Assembly (NCBI RefSeq): GCF_000472525.1
Contig: NZ_AWZT01000023.1
Span: forward strand, 174-43,933
DNA: 43,760 bases
Origin: Paraburkholderia dilworthii
GTDB taxonomy: Bacteria > Pseudomonadota > Gammaproteobacteria > Burkholderiales > Burkholderiaceae
Reading direction: 5' to 3'
Part shown: positions 14,421 to 22,938 of the stretch, in pieces
How positions within the stretch are numbered: the first letter of the stretch is position 1
Layout: every line of letters starts with the position of its first letter
Translations under genes and position numbers: made by a program
The notes under the pieces: model-generated
What the model was told of the DNA's origin: nothing
Databases searched by the model: none
What the model saw: the letters and a program-made list of their open reading frames with translations, nothing else

Positions 14421-14681
14421 TTATTTCACGCCTAGCCCGCGCAGCACGGCATTGCCTTCGGGCGTCAGGCGGATGCGCGAACCGCCCGCTTCGTTCGAGA
14501 TCGTTTCGATCAGGCCGGCTTCGTGCAGTTGCGGAATCTCGGGTTTGGCGGATGCGTCGATAGGCGCGTGCAGCAGAAGCAGCAGCGTCGCCAGTTCGTG
14601 ATGGCTCAGAAGACGGCGCAGAATCGTGGGGCGCCTCGCCGGTGCCGGTGTGTCGTTGGTATTCGGTTCGGGCTGGTTCAT
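14421..14681 (-). CDS. Small protein with winged-helix-like features, function unknown
   Basis: An 86-residue protein starting at the ATG at 14679-14681 with GAGGTGCG just upstream. After a Pro/Asn-rich leader (MNQPEPNTNDTPAPARRP) comes LRRLLSHHELATLLLLLHAPIDAS, then EIPQLHEAGLIETISNEAGGSRIRLTPEGNAVLRGLGVK. The second part looks like the recognition helix and wing of a winged-helix domain (LHEAGLIE...RIRLTPEGNAVLR), as in PadR/MarR-like proteins, but the domain is short. It could be a small regulator or an interaction module. It is convergent with the GIY-YIG-like gene, with only 24 bp between the stops. The upstream extension to 14774 is less likely to be translated. Confidence 0.6.
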   Translation of the reverse strand: MNQPEPNTNDTPAPARRPTILRRLLSHHELATLLLLLHAPIDASAKPEIPQLHEAGLIETISNEAGGSRIRLTPEGNAVLRGLGVK

Positions 14682-14845
14682 GGTGCGCACCTCGTGCGGG
14701 ATAGTGTCCGAGGCATCATGCGGACGAAGTCTTAAACGATTCTTAAGAACCATTGTCCTGTAACACCGTGACACGAAGATGGCACCGGCGCACCTTACCC
14801 ACGCTTAACAGCCGTGCTTTTTCGGCCGACTGGCCGCGCTCTCGC

Positions 14846-15178
14846 TTACGGCGCGCAGGTTTTCCCAGCCGTTTCGATCCACAGATTGTTCACGTGGCGT
14901 TTGCCCGCGTAGAAACGGTAAGTGGTCGCGCCGTTGTCGCTGCGCACCTTGACGATGTTCGAATCGCCGAAGTCCAGCATCTGGCCTTGCGGGATCGACG
15001 TGGATTTGAACGCGGCGTCGTGGTTGGAGGCCAACTGCGTCAGGCAGGCGACGACATCGTTGACCGAGCGCTGCGTGGTGGTGTCCGTGACCGGCTCGCC
15101 GGCATCCGGGTTCTTCTGAAAGTAGGCGCAAGCGCTGAAAAGCAGGGGAATTGACAGGACTACGGCAAACTTCTTCAT
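14846..15178 (-). CDS. Putative lipoprotein of unknown function
   Basis: A 110-residue exported protein. The ATG at 15178 is preceded by AGGAGAG (15190-15184). Residues 1-17 (MKKFAVVLSIPLLFSAC) form a lipoprotein signal with a Phe-Ser-Ala-Cys lipobox; Phe at -3 is tolerated but not ideal. The mature part is polar (ACLTQLASNHDAAFKSTSIPQG, DFGDSNIVKVRSDNGATTYRFYAGKRHVNNLWIETAGKTC) and ends with a Cys that could form a disulfide with the internal Cys. I do not recognise a named family. It is probably anchored in the outer or inner membrane facing the periplasm. Confidence 0.72.
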   Translation of the reverse strand: MKKFAVVLSIPLLFSACAYFQKNPDAGEPVTDTTTQRSVNDVVACLTQLASNHDAAFKSTSIPQGQMLDFGDSNIVKVRSDNGATTYRFYAGKRHVNNLWIETAGKTCAP

Positions 15179-15377
15179 ATCTCTCCTGGCGTTTCGTTCG
15201 GCGGCGGTGGGGCGCGGGTTCGAGCTCGAGGCGTCGCTGGCGGGCGGGAATCCCATGTGGCCGTGGGATTGAGCGATTCAGCCAACTCAGCCAGCCGCGG
15301 ACCGCGACTCAAAGCGCCATTATATCGGGGCGAAGGCGCATCCCCGGTCGACGCCGCACTGGACGTGCCCACACCGC

Positions 15378-15424
15378 CGCAAACCGCTTTACAGTCGATG
15401 CGACGCAAGCCGCGGCGGTTTGCG
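15378..15424. repeat. Inverted repeat downstream of quiC
   Basis: CGCAAACCGC (15378-15387) and GCGGTTTGCG (15415-15424) are perfect complements separated by 27 bp, in the 280-bp gap between quiC and the lipoprotein gene. No T-run follows on the minus strand, so it is not a classical terminator, though it might protect the 3' end of the quiC message. Nothing else recognisable is in this gap. Confidence 0.4.
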
Positions 15425-15458
15425 TCCGCATCCTCGAAACGAGCGCCCAGGATGCGGT

Positions 15459-17342
15459 CTATTTACGCCGCTGCGCCTGTGCGGCGAGCCGCACCGCCGC
15501 ATTGCCCGCCCCGTAGCCGTCGTAACCGCCGCGCCGTTCGACGATCTCCATGAAGAAGCGCTGATCGAGCTGTTCCGTGTAAGCGTGGAAAAACTCGCCG
15601 CCGCGTTCATCGCGGTCGTAGAGGATATTGTGCTCGCGCAGCGCTTCGAGCATATCGTCCGGCAGCGCGTAGCGGGCGGCGAGATCGTCATAGTAATTAC
15701 GCGGGATGCGCAGCACCGGCAAGCCATCCGCGACGAATTCGGGAATCGCGCCGAAAATGTCGTTGGTGCTGAACGCGACATGATTCAGGCCCGAGCCGTG
15801 ATAGGTATGCAGCGCCTCGGCCACCGCCGTATGGCGATCGACCGAAGCGTTCAGCACCACGCGAACCGAGCCGTCGCGGCTGCGCAGCGCGCGGCTGCGC
15901 ACGAGGCCATAAGGATCGGGCACGAGCACGCCGGGCTCGGCCTGAAAGCCGAAGGCGGTGCGCAGAAACAGCACCCACGTATCCAGCGAATTCGCCGGCA
16001 CGGCGAGGCACACGTGATCGATGCGGGTCAGCGGCCCTACTTCAGCCGGGCCGTTGACGTCCGTGAGCACGAAGTCGGCTTCGAACAACGTGGGCTGATC
16101 GGGCGTTTCGTCGACAAAATAATTCAGGCTGCCGTCCGGCGCCTGCACGGCGGGCAGCACCCGTTCATTCGGGCCAATCTGGCCGGAGAACGGCGCGTAG
16201 CCGAAGCCGGCCGCGCGTCCGAATGCCTGATTCGCGTCGTCCACGCGAAACGCCGACGCGCACAGCGACAAGCCGTGTTGCTGGAAGAACGCATTGGCAA
16301 ACGAGTCGGGCTCCGCGTTCAGCACGATCGACGCGGCGCCGTGCTGATACAGCGTCACATCTTTCGAGCGATGCCGGCCCGCCTGACGAAAGCGCAGCTT
16401 GCCGAGCCAGTCAGCCAGATGTGCACGCGTGGTGTGGTCAACCGCGAATTCGAGGAACTGATAGCCGACGTGCGCGGGCGCCGCCGGCGATTCGTACAAC
16501 TCGCCGACTGGCTGCCGCGCGGCTTGCAGCAGCGCACGCGTTTGTTCTTCGAGAAACAGCAACGAGCGATGGCCGTCTGCAGCCGTGATGTTAGTGGGCG
16601 CGGCGCGAAAGCCGTCGTTGAAAATTTCGAGCGACAGGGGGCCGTTGTAGCCCGTTTTGACGACTTGAGCGGTGAAGTTGGCGACGTCGAAATCGCCCTG
16701 CCCCGGAAAACAGCGGTAATGGCGGCTCCATTCCAGCACGTCCATCGCGAGCTTCGGCGCGTCGGCGATCTGCACGAACGCGATGCGCTCGCCTGGAATT
16801 TCGGCGATGGCGTCGACCGTATCGTTGAGCGACAGCGTGTGAAAGCTGTCCAGCACAAGTCCGAGATTGGGGTGATTCACCGCGTTCACGAGCTTCCATG
16901 CGTGCCGATAGGTCTTGACGTGCCGGCCCCATGCGAGCGCTTCATAGCCGGCGATCACGCCGGCCGCTGCCGCGGCCTGTGCAAGTGCGCCGAGCTGGTC
17001 GGTCATCAGCGCATCGTCGCAGACGGTGTCCGGCGACACATTGCTGCACACCAGAATGCGATCCGTGCCCAGTTCGTGCATCACGTCGAACTTGCGTTTC
17101 GCACGGTCGAGATTGCGCGCGAGGCGCTCGGCGCTTACGCCGTCGAAATCGCGGAACGGCTGAAACAGCATGATTTTGAGGCCGAGATCTTCGGCGATAC
17201 GCCGCACGTCGGCGGGCGAACCGTCGAAATACAGCAAATCGTTCTCGAAGATTTCGACGCCCTCGAAGCCGGCCGCCTGAATCGCCGTCAGCTTTTCTAC
17301 GAGGGTGCCGCTGATCGACACGGTGGCAATCGAACGTTGCAT
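15459..17342 (-). CDS. quiC: 3-Dehydroshikimate dehydratase, QuiC type (fusion with HPPD-like domain)
   Basis: This 627-residue enzyme converts 3-dehydroshikimate to protocatechuate. Residues 1 to about 290 form an AP-endonuclease-2-like TIM barrel with metal-site motifs (AAGFEGVEIFENDLL, AGYEALAWG, GLVLDSFHTL, LSLEIFND). The remainder is a 4-hydroxyphenylpyruvate dioxygenase-like pair of VOC domains (LTRIDHVCLAVPANSLDTWVLFLRTAFGF, HGSGLNHVAFSTNDIF, QRFFMEIVERRGGYDGYGAGN). This two-domain layout is characteristic of pseudomonad/Burkholderia QuiC. The ATG at 17342 has AGGAG upstream. It is divergent from aroQ and the quinate/shikimate dehydrogenase, and together they feed protocatechuate to the beta-ketoadipate pathway. 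Confidence 0.9.
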   Translation of the reverse strand: MQRSIATVSISGTLVEKLTAIQAAGFEGVEIFENDLLYFDGSPADVRRIAEDLGLKIMLFQPFRDFDGVSAERLARNLDRAKRKFDVMHELGTDRILVCSNVSPDTVCDDALMTDQLGALAQAAAAAGVIAGYEALAWGRHVKTYRHAWKLVNAVNHPNLGLVLDSFHTLSLNDTVDAIAEIPGERIAFVQIADAPKLAMDVLEWSRHYRCFPGQGDFDVANFTAQVVKTGYNGPLSLEIFNDGFRAAPTNITAADGHRSLLFLEEQTRALLQAARQPVGELYESPAAPAHVGYQFLEFAVDHTTRAHLADWLGKLRFRQAGRHRSKDVTLYQHGAASIVLNAEPDSFANAFFQQHGLSLCASAFRVDDANQAFGRAAGFGYAPFSGQIGPNERVLPAVQAPDGSLNYFVDETPDQPTLFEADFVLTDVNGPAEVGPLTRIDHVCLAVPANSLDTWVLFLRTAFGFQAEPGVLVPDPYGLVRSRALRSRDGSVRVVLNASVDRHTAVAEALHTYHGSGLNHVAFSTNDIFGAIPEFVADGLPVLRIPRNYYDDLAARYALPDDMLEALREHNILYDRDERGGEFFHAYTEQLDQRFFMEIVERRGGYDGYGAGNAAVRLAAQAQRRK

Positions 17343-17754
17343 GAACAGCTCCTGCAAAAACAGTCGGACGGCAGTCGGGGAACGCGCGTGGGGCTGAGGA
17401 ACGGCCGGTGCGGCGATGCTGCGGTGCGCAAAGTGGACTATTCCGTTAGTCGGTGAGCAAGCGACAGGCCAGAATCGTCCATAGTAAGTGGATTTTTCGA
17501 CAGTCTATACAAACTAACTAGATGGTACAAATTCGTATAAACCCCGAATGACGGAAGCCGCTCATGCGCGCACACTTCGCTATACGTTGAGAAGCGTTTC
17601 GCGCCTTGTGGCGATCCGCTTCATTGTTCGAGTTTGCTGCAACTGCGTTGGATACGGCGTGAGTAAGCGCTAAAGCGCTAACTCAGGCCGACAGCTTTGC
17701 ATGGGGCCTGAGTAAGCGCTAAAGCGCTAACTCAGGCCGACAGGAGACGATGTC
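17343..17754. promoter_or_regulatory. Divergent promoter region between quiC and aroQ
   Basis: These 412 bp hold no gene. An AT-rich core (about 17500-17545) carries an imperfect palindrome ACTAACTAGATGGT (17513-17526; 5 of 7 positions symmetric), a plausible site for the TetR regulator at 20632-21342. A possible -10 for quiC on the minus strand is TATAGA (17509-17504). The part next to aroQ is filled by the hairpin repeats described separately. Confidence 0.5.
17660..17754 (+). repeat. Two tandem copies of a hairpin-forming repeat ahead of aroQ
   Basis: A 35-bp sequence beginning TGAGTAAGCGCT occurs exactly at 17660-17694 and 17709-17743 (49-bp period). The second copy forms a near-perfect 34-bp hairpin (17705-17738; GGCCTGAGT ... 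ACTCAGGCC, one mismatch, two-base loop) and ends in CAGGAG, which serves as the ribosome site of aroQ. A related copy lies at 30373-30430 before an unrelated ABC ATPase gene on the other strand. Confidence 0.85.
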
Positions 17755-18210
17755 ATGAGTTTTGCGTCAGTACTGGTCCTCAACGGACCCAACCTCAACC
17801 TGCTCGGCACACGCGAGCCGGCCATCTATGGCTCAGAGACACTCGACGACGTTGCGAGACTTTGCCGCGATGCCGGCGAGCGCCTCGATCTCTCGATCGA
17901 CTTCTGCCAGTCGAACGCCGAGCATCAACTGATCGACTGGCTGCACGCGGCGCGAACGAAGGTCGACGGCATCGTCATCAATCCGGCTGCGTACACGCAC
18001 ACGTCGGTGGCAATCGCCGACGCGCTCAGCGCAATCGAAAAGCCCGTCATCGAAGTGCATATTTCAAACGTGCATCGCCGTGAACCGTTCCGTCATCACT
18101 CGTATGTGTCGGCGGTGGCGGATGCAATCATCGTCGGTTGCGGCACGCAGGGCTACGTGCTCGCGCTGGAGCGGATGGCCACCATCCTCAAGAACAGGGC
18201 GGCGAAATGA
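17755..18210 (+). CDS. aroQ: Type II 3-dehydroquinate dehydratase
   Basis: A 151-residue enzyme that dehydrates 3-dehydroquinate to 3-dehydroshikimate. The type II signature is complete: VLNGPNLNLLGTREPAIYG (residues 8-26) with the catalytic Arg and Tyr, QSNAEHQLIDWLH, VINPAAYTHTSVAIADAL, and EVHISNVHRREPFRHHS with the catalytic His. The length is normal. It is coupled by an ATGA overlap to the quinate/shikimate dehydrogenase and divergent from quiC, so this copy is probably catabolic rather than the housekeeping aroQ. Its ribosome site (AGGAG, 17742-17746) lies at the edge of a repeated hairpin element, which could influence translation. Confidence 0.93.
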   Translation: MSFASVLVLNGPNLNLLGTREPAIYGSETLDDVARLCRDAGERLDLSIDFCQSNAEHQLIDWLHAARTKVDGIVINPAAYTHTSVAIADALSAIEKPVIEVHISNVHRREPFRHHSYVSAVADAIIVGCGTQGYVLALERMATILKNRAAK

Positions 18211-19109
18211 ACGTGCCAATCAATGAACAGGCGAATGCAAAAACGAGCGCACAGGCCAGTGCAAATTCGTATCTGGTCGGCCTGATCGGCTCGGGCATCG
18301 GCGGTTCGCTGAGCCCCGCGATGCACGAAGAAGAGGGCAGCAAGCTCGGCTTGCATTACGTGTACCGACGCATCGACCTGGAAGCGTTGAAGCTCGACAT
18401 CGCAGCGCTGCCCGATCTGCTGGTCGCCGCCGAACGCATGGGCTACAACGGTCTGAATATCACGTACCCGTGCAAGCAGGCGGTCATTCCGCTACTCGAT
18501 GAATTGTCCGACGATGCGCGTGCACTGGGCGCGGTCAACACGGTGCTCTTCAAGGACGGCAAACGGATCGGGCACAACACGGACTGGTCCGGTTTTGCCC
18601 GCGCGTTTCGCCGCGGTTTGCCGGACGCGGCGCTCGAACGCGTGGTGCAACTGGGTGCGGGCGGCGCGGGCGCGGCGGTCGCTCACGCAGCGCTCGCGAT
18701 GGGCGCGCAAACGCTGACGCTTTTCGACGTCGACGCCGCTCGCGCTGCGTCACTCGCGGCGGAATTGCAAAAGCGCTTTTCGGATCGGACGGTCACCGCG
18801 GGCACGTCGCTCGGCGAAACGCTCGCGGCCGCCAACGGGCTGATTCACGCGACGCCGACCGGCATGGCGAAACTGCCCGGCCTGCCGTTGCCCGCCGAAT
18901 TGCTGCATAGCGATCTGTGGGTGGCCGACATCGTCTATTTCCCGATTCGCACGGCGCTGTTGCAGGCGGCCGAAGCGCTCGGCTGCCGCACGCTGAGCGG
19001 CGGCGGCATGGCGGTGTATCAGGCAGTCGACGCGATGCGCATTTTCACCGGGCTCGAACCCGACGCCGAGCGCGTCTATACGCATTTCCAGTCGTTGCTG
19101 GAACGCTAA
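18207..19109 (+). CDS. Quinate/shikimate dehydrogenase (AroE family, NAD-preferring type)
   Basis: This is a 300-residue AroE-superfamily oxidoreductase. The shikimate-binding domain has GGSLSPAMHEEEGSKLGLHYVYRRIDLE and the catalytic Lys and Asp (LNITYPCKQAV; GHNTDWSGF). The nucleotide-binding motif is LGAGGAGAAVAHA, followed by TLFDVDAAR, where an Asp at the end of the second strand favours NAD over NADP. The PAMHE-E-G / VYRRID pattern resembles the catabolic quinate/shikimate dehydrogenases of Corynebacterium more than biosynthetic AroE. It would oxidise quinate or shikimate to 3-dehydroquinate or 3-dehydroshikimate for AroQ and QuiC. It starts in the aroQ stop (ATGA). Confidence 0.88.
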   Translation: MNVPINEQANAKTSAQASANSYLVGLIGSGIGGSLSPAMHEEEGSKLGLHYVYRRIDLEALKLDIAALPDLLVAAERMGYNGLNITYPCKQAVIPLLDELSDDARALGAVNTVLFKDGKRIGHNTDWSGFARAFRRGLPDAALERVVQLGAGGAGAAVAHAALAMGAQTLTLFDVDAARAASLAAELQKRFSDRTVTAGTSLGETLAAANGLIHATPTGMAKLPGLPLPAELLHSDLWVADIVYFPIRTALLQAAEALGCRTLSGGGMAVYQAVDAMRIFTGLEPDAERVYTHFQSLLER

Positions 19110-19168
19110 CCGGTAGCGCACGCCGGTAAATGACGGATACATAATCAGTTAGAGGAGACTACAACCCT

Positions 19169-20530
19169 ATGCCGCAACCGACTCAAACCGGATCGGCCGA
19201 CGCCACGCGTCAGGCCGGCGCAAGCGCAAGCACCGCGCGCCGCTCGAACGCCCGCTACCAGATACTCGGGTTGCTCGCCGTCGGCACGATGATCAACTAT
19301 CTGGACCGCACGGTGCTCGGCATTGCCGCGCCGCAGTTGACCAAGGAACTCGGCATCAACGCCGCGTTGATGGGGCTGCTGTTCTCGGTGTTCTCATGGA
19401 GCTATGTCGCTTCGCAGATTCCCGGCGGCCTTTTTCTGGACCGTTTCGGCAGCAAACTCACTTACTTTCTCTCGATGACTTTCTGGTCCCTGTGCACGCT
19501 CGCGCAAGGACTCGTGCACGGCATCGCCGGACTGTTCGTGTTTCGCCTCGGTCTCGGCGTCTCCGAAGCGCCATGCTTTCCGACCAATAGCCGCGTGGTC
19601 GCAACGTGGTTCCCGCAGAGCGAACGCGCAATGGCGACGGGCACGTACACCGTCGGCGAATATATCGGCCTCGCGTTTTTCAGCCCGTTTCTCTTCATGC
19701 TGATGGGCGCGTTTGGCTGGCGTTCGCTGTTCTATGTAGTGGGCGGCGTGGGTATTGTCTTCGGCGTGATCTGGTGGCTGCTGTATCGCGAACCGCGCGA
19801 TCATCCGTCGGCGAATCAGGCGGAACTCGACTATATCGAAGCAGGCGGCGGTCTCACGCAGCGTCACAAGGATAGCGACGCTGCTGCTGCGCCCACGAAA
19901 AGCGGCTTCGAATGGCGCACGATTGGCCGCCTGCTCAAGCACCGTCAATTGACGGGCATCTGTCTCGGCCAGTTCGCCGGCAACTCGACGCTCGTGTTCT
20001 TTCTCACGTGGTTTCCGACGTACCTCGCCACCGAACGTCATATGGCCTGGCTGAAGATCGGCTTCTTCGCGATCATGCCGTTTATCGCGGCGTCGATTGG
20101 CGTGATGTTCGGCGGGCTTTTCTCCGACTGGCTGCTGCGTCGCGGGAAGTCGGCGAACGTCGCGCGCAAGCTGCCGATCATCGCCGGCCTGTTGCTCGCG
20201 TCGACCATCATCCTTGCCAACTATGTGGAGAGCAACGTCGCGGTGATCGCGATCCTGTCAGTGGCATTTTTCGCGCAGGGCATGGCGGCGCTCGGCTGGA
20301 CGCTGGTGTCGGACATCGCGCCTGAAGGGTTGCTCGGCGTGACGGGCGGCATCTTCAACTTCGCCGCGAATCTCGCGGGCATCGTGACGCCGCTCGTCGT
20401 CGGCTTTATCGTCGCGGCGACCGGGTCGTTTGTCGGCGCGTTGGTGTTCATCGGCGTGGTCGCATTGATTGGCGCGCTGTCGTACATCTTTATCGTCGGC
20501 GATATCAAGCGGATCGTGCTGGTGGATTGA
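19169..20530 (+). CDS. MFS transporter, anion:cation symporter (ACS)-like family
   Basis: A 453-residue inner-membrane carrier with 12 predicted helices. N-terminal GTMINYLDRTVLGIAAPQL with the helix-1 Asp-Arg pair, motif A region GGLFLDRFGSKLTYF and FRLGLGVSEAPCFPTNSRVVATWFP place it with sugar-acid/organic-anion:H+ symporters (hexuronate, glucarate and phthalate-type carriers). Its place after aroQ and the quinate/shikimate dehydrogenase suggests uptake of quinate, shikimate or dehydroshikimate. AGGAG at 19153-19157 precedes the ATG. A 30-residue polar N-terminal tail is longer than usual. Transcription ends at the hairpin near 20562. Confidence 0.87.
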   Translation: MPQPTQTGSADATRQAGASASTARRSNARYQILGLLAVGTMINYLDRTVLGIAAPQLTKELGINAALMGLLFSVFSWSYVASQIPGGLFLDRFGSKLTYFLSMTFWSLCTLAQGLVHGIAGLFVFRLGLGVSEAPCFPTNSRVVATWFPQSERAMATGTYTVGEYIGLAFFSPFLFMLMGAFGWRSLFYVVGGVGIVFGVIWWLLYREPRDHPSANQAELDYIEAGGGLTQRHKDSDAAAAPTKSGFEWRTIGRLLKHRQLTGICLGQFAGNSTLVFFLTWFPTYLATERHMAWLKIGFFAIMPFIAASIGVMFGGLFSDWLLRRGKSANVARKLPIIAGLLLASTIILANYVESNVAVIAILSVAFFAQGMAALGWTLVSDIAPEGLLGVTGGIFNFAANLAGIVTPLVVGFIVAATGSFVGALVFIGVVALIGALSYIFIVGDIKRIVLVD

Positions 20531-20561
20531 ACAGCCGGTTAAACGCAGTTCGAGTGCACAA

Positions 20562-20595
20562 AAAACGGGATGTGGCGCAGGCCACGTCCCGTTTT
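20562..20595. terminator. Bidirectional rho-independent terminator
   Basis: AAAACGGGATGTGGC (20562-20576) pairs with GCCACGTCCCGTTTT (20581-20595) with one G-T wobble and a four-base loop. A- and T-runs flank both sides. It separates the convergent MFS (plus) and TetR (minus) genes and can serve both. Confidence 0.92.
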
Positions 20596-20631
20596 ACATT
20601 GCGGACCGTAAAGTGAACTGCAAGAGACGCG

Positions 20632-21342
20632 TCAATTTTCCTTGCGCACAAAACGCAGCACGGCATCGACGATCATCGCGCGATGACGCGCGCGCAATCG
20701 CGGATGCGACGGGTCGCGTCCAAACGCCGTGCCGAATGTGTGACGATTACCCACGCGATGAAAGCATAGCGAGCTGATCAGCAAATGCAGATCGATTGCG
20801 TCGACGTCGCTGCGAAACTTGCCTGCCGCGACACCGCGTGCAAGCAGGTCTTCTATCGTATGAATGACGGTGACGTTGCGGCCTTTGAAGCTCTTGACCT
20901 GTTCGACATACTTCGCGCCGTTGATGTTCTCGATCGTCACGAGGCGCACGAAATCGCGCTGGCGGTCGTGATAGTCGAATGTGAATTCGACCAGCGCGCG
21001 CATGCCCTCGACGGGGTCGAGTTCGCTGACATGCAGATCCTGTTCGAGCGCGCGAATGTCGCCGTACACCTTTTCGAGCACCGCCTGGTACAACCCTTCC
21101 TTGCTGCCGAAGTAGTAGTACAGCATGCGCTTCGTGGTATTCGTGCGTTCCGCGATCGCGTCGACGCGCGCGCCCGTCAGTCCCATCGCGGAGAACTCCT
21201 GGGTCGCGACGTCGAGAATATTGCGCTTCGTCTGTTCGGGATCGTATTTACGTCGGGCGTCGCTACGTCGCGCGTCCTTGCGCGGTGCGTCGGACGGGAT
21301 GCCGTTGGTATCGGGCTCGGCGGCCTTGCTTCCCTTTTTCAT
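20632..21342 (-). CDS. TetR/AcrR-family transcriptional regulator (quinate/shikimate cluster)
   Basis: This 236-residue repressor-type regulator has an extended basic N-terminal tail (about 30 residues with two DARR repeats), a TetR helix-turn-helix (RRKYDPEQTKRNILDVATQEFSAMG, then VDAIAERTNTTKRMLYYYFGSKEGLY) and a C-terminal TetR_C-like ligand domain (FTFDYHDRQRDFVRLVTIENINGAKYV). Its position, convergent with the MFS gene of the quinate/shikimate set, suggests that it controls quiC, aroQ and the linked genes, perhaps via the imperfect palindrome at 17513-17526. The effector is probably a pathway intermediate such as protocatechuate or shikimate (inference). Confidence 0.87.
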   Translation of the reverse strand: MKKGSKAAEPDTNGIPSDAPRKDARRSDARRKYDPEQTKRNILDVATQEFSAMGLTGARVDAIAERTNTTKRMLYYYFGSKEGLYQAVLEKVYGDIRALEQDLHVSELDPVEGMRALVEFTFDYHDRQRDFVRLVTIENINGAKYVEQVKSFKGRNVTVIHTIEDLLARGVAAGKFRSDVDAIDLHLLISSLCFHRVGNRHTFGTAFGRDPSHPRLRARHRAMIVDAVLRFVRKEN

Positions 21343-21564
21343 TGTGTATTCGAGCGGCAGTGACCGCGCATTCTAGCATGGTGAAAATAGCCTCTGGCGC
21401 GGGGTTTTATGCATAAAGCGCAGCGTATCGAAGTGGCCTCGCGGCGTTTCGGGCAGCCCGCGCGCAAGCCGGCTGCATCGATGCCGGACTGCCTCAGCCA
21501 GTCGCACAGCGGCGCTTCGTGCTTTCAGACGCAACCGCGATGTAGCCGGTGGCGCGATCTGTTT

Positions 21565-22854
21565 TCAGACCGAGCCGCGAGCCCGCCTGCGGCGCGCTGC
21601 GAAAATGTCGCGCGCTTGCATCGCGGTGTAGGTCAGCTGTGCGGCGGCGAGACCGACTGCGCCATAGGCGGGCGTCAGGCCAAATTGAGCGAATGCTTCG
21701 GGCACCGGACGCTCGCCCGCAATCGCCGCGGCAAGCAGTTCGCCTGAGACAGTGGTCGGCGCCATGCCATGTCCGCCGAAGCCGACCGCATGCCACACCC
21801 CGTCCGCGCTACGACCGATTTGCGGCATCTTGTGACGCGCGTAACTCATCAAACCGCCCCACGCGTAGTCGACGCGCACGTCATGCAATTGCGGATACAC
21901 CTTCAGCAGATCGCGCCGCAGCAATCGTGCGATGACTTCCGGCGCGCGATCGCGCACCGAGATGCGCCCGCCCCACAGAATGCGCGTGTCGGGCAGCGGC
22001 CGGTAGTAGTCGAAAGCGAAACGGGTATCGTAGACGGCCGCGCGCGTGTTGATCGCATCTTGCAGACGCGCGCCGAGCGGCTCGGTCGCCATCACGTAAG
22101 TCGCAATCGGCAGCACCGCGCGCTCCACCTTCGCATAGACGTTGCGTGCGTAGCCGCCGCCCGCCATTACGACGTGCCGCGCGTCGATGGCGCCTTGCAG
22201 CGTGTGCACGACAAAGTGCGCGCCGTCGCGCTGCATACGTATTACAGGCGACTGCTCGTGAATTCTCACGCCTGCCTGGGCCGCTGCATCGGCGACGCCA
22301 AGCACGTATTTCAGCGGGTGAAAGTGAAACGCGTTGCGCTCGAAGAGGCCGCCGTGATATCGGCGCGTTTTCAATTGCGATGCAAGCTGTTCGGCTGTCA
22401 CCGGTTCCCAGTCGACGCCGAATGAATTGCGCATGAGACGCCGCTGCGCCTCGAGCCGCGCGGGTTCGTCGAACCAGTTTGCGAGGATGACGCCGGCGTC
22501 GGTCGCATCGCAATCCATGCGGTAGCGCGCGATGCGGGCACGCATCAGATCGACCGCTTCGGTAGTGAGCGTGTATAGCTCGCGCGCGCGGACTGCACCA
22601 AGCGTTTTCAGCAATTCCGCGCAATCGAGGCTGTAGCCGCCGAACACGAAGCCGCCGTTGCGCCCGGACGCGCCATAACCGACGTGCCGCGCTTCGAGCA
22701 CTGCGACGTCCGTGATCCCGCGCTCAGCGAGCCCCAACGCTGTCGACAGCCCCGCAAGCCCGCCGCCGACGATGCACACGTCCACACTATGCCGCCCGGC
22801 GAACGGCGCATAGACAGACGAGCGTGTGACGGTGGCTTCGTAAAAGCTTTCCAT
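21565..22854 (-). CDS. FAD-dependent amine/amino-acid oxidoreductase (DAO family, PuuB-like)
   Basis: This 429-residue flavoprotein of the DAO superfamily has the N-terminal dinucleotide motif VDVCIVGGGLAGLSTALGLAERG (residues 24-46), YGASGRNGGFVFGGYS, which is diagnostic for the gamma-glutamylputrescine oxidase (PuuB)-like branch, and a C-terminal FAD site (VGFGGHGMAPTTVSGELLAAAI). Such enzymes oxidise secondary amines or N-substituted amino acids with release of H2O2 or transfer to quinone. No glutamylputrescine synthetase is nearby, so the substrate is open. It precedes, on the same strand, a ketodeoxyarabonate dehydratase-like gene 84 bp upstream, and they may be co-transcribed. A short Arg-rich tail (ARRRRARG) ends the protein. 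Confidence 0.82.
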   Translation of the reverse strand: MESFYEATVTRSSVYAPFAGRHSVDVCIVGGGLAGLSTALGLAERGITDVAVLEARHVGYGASGRNGGFVFGGYSLDCAELLKTLGAVRARELYTLTTEAVDLMRARIARYRMDCDATDAGVILANWFDEPARLEAQRRLMRNSFGVDWEPVTAEQLASQLKTRRYHGGLFERNAFHFHPLKYVLGVADAAAQAGVRIHEQSPVIRMQRDGAHFVVHTLQGAIDARHVVMAGGGYARNVYAKVERAVLPIATYVMATEPLGARLQDAINTRAAVYDTRFAFDYYRPLPDTRILWGGRISVRDRAPEVIARLLRRDLLKVYPQLHDVRVDYAWGGLMSYARHKMPQIGRSADGVWHAVGFGGHGMAPTTVSGELLAAAIAGERPVPEAFAQFGLTPAYGAVGLAAAQLTYTAMQARDIFAARRRRARGSV

Positions 22855-22938
22855 AGCGGCTAGCGTAGCGGCAATCGCGTGTCCGCGTCCAGCCGCCGCG
22901 CAGACTGCGTCAGCGTTCTATCGCGCCGCTAAGGTTCT

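Noticed and set aside
15420..17456. 678-codon open frame on the plus strand opposite quiC
   Set aside because: It is antisense to a complete two-domain QuiC, has no recognisable domain, and has the composition of a mirror frame.
17660..17743. Repeats before aroQ as a mini CRISPR array
   Set aside because: Only two copies with a 14-bp gap, a palindrome reaching a start codon, and no cas genes; a dispersed hairpin element fits better.
18207..19109. Biosynthetic aroE
   Set aside because: The PAMHEEEG and VYRRID motifs, the Asp of the NAD site, and linkage to quiC and an MFS carrier fit a catabolic quinate/shikimate dehydrogenase.
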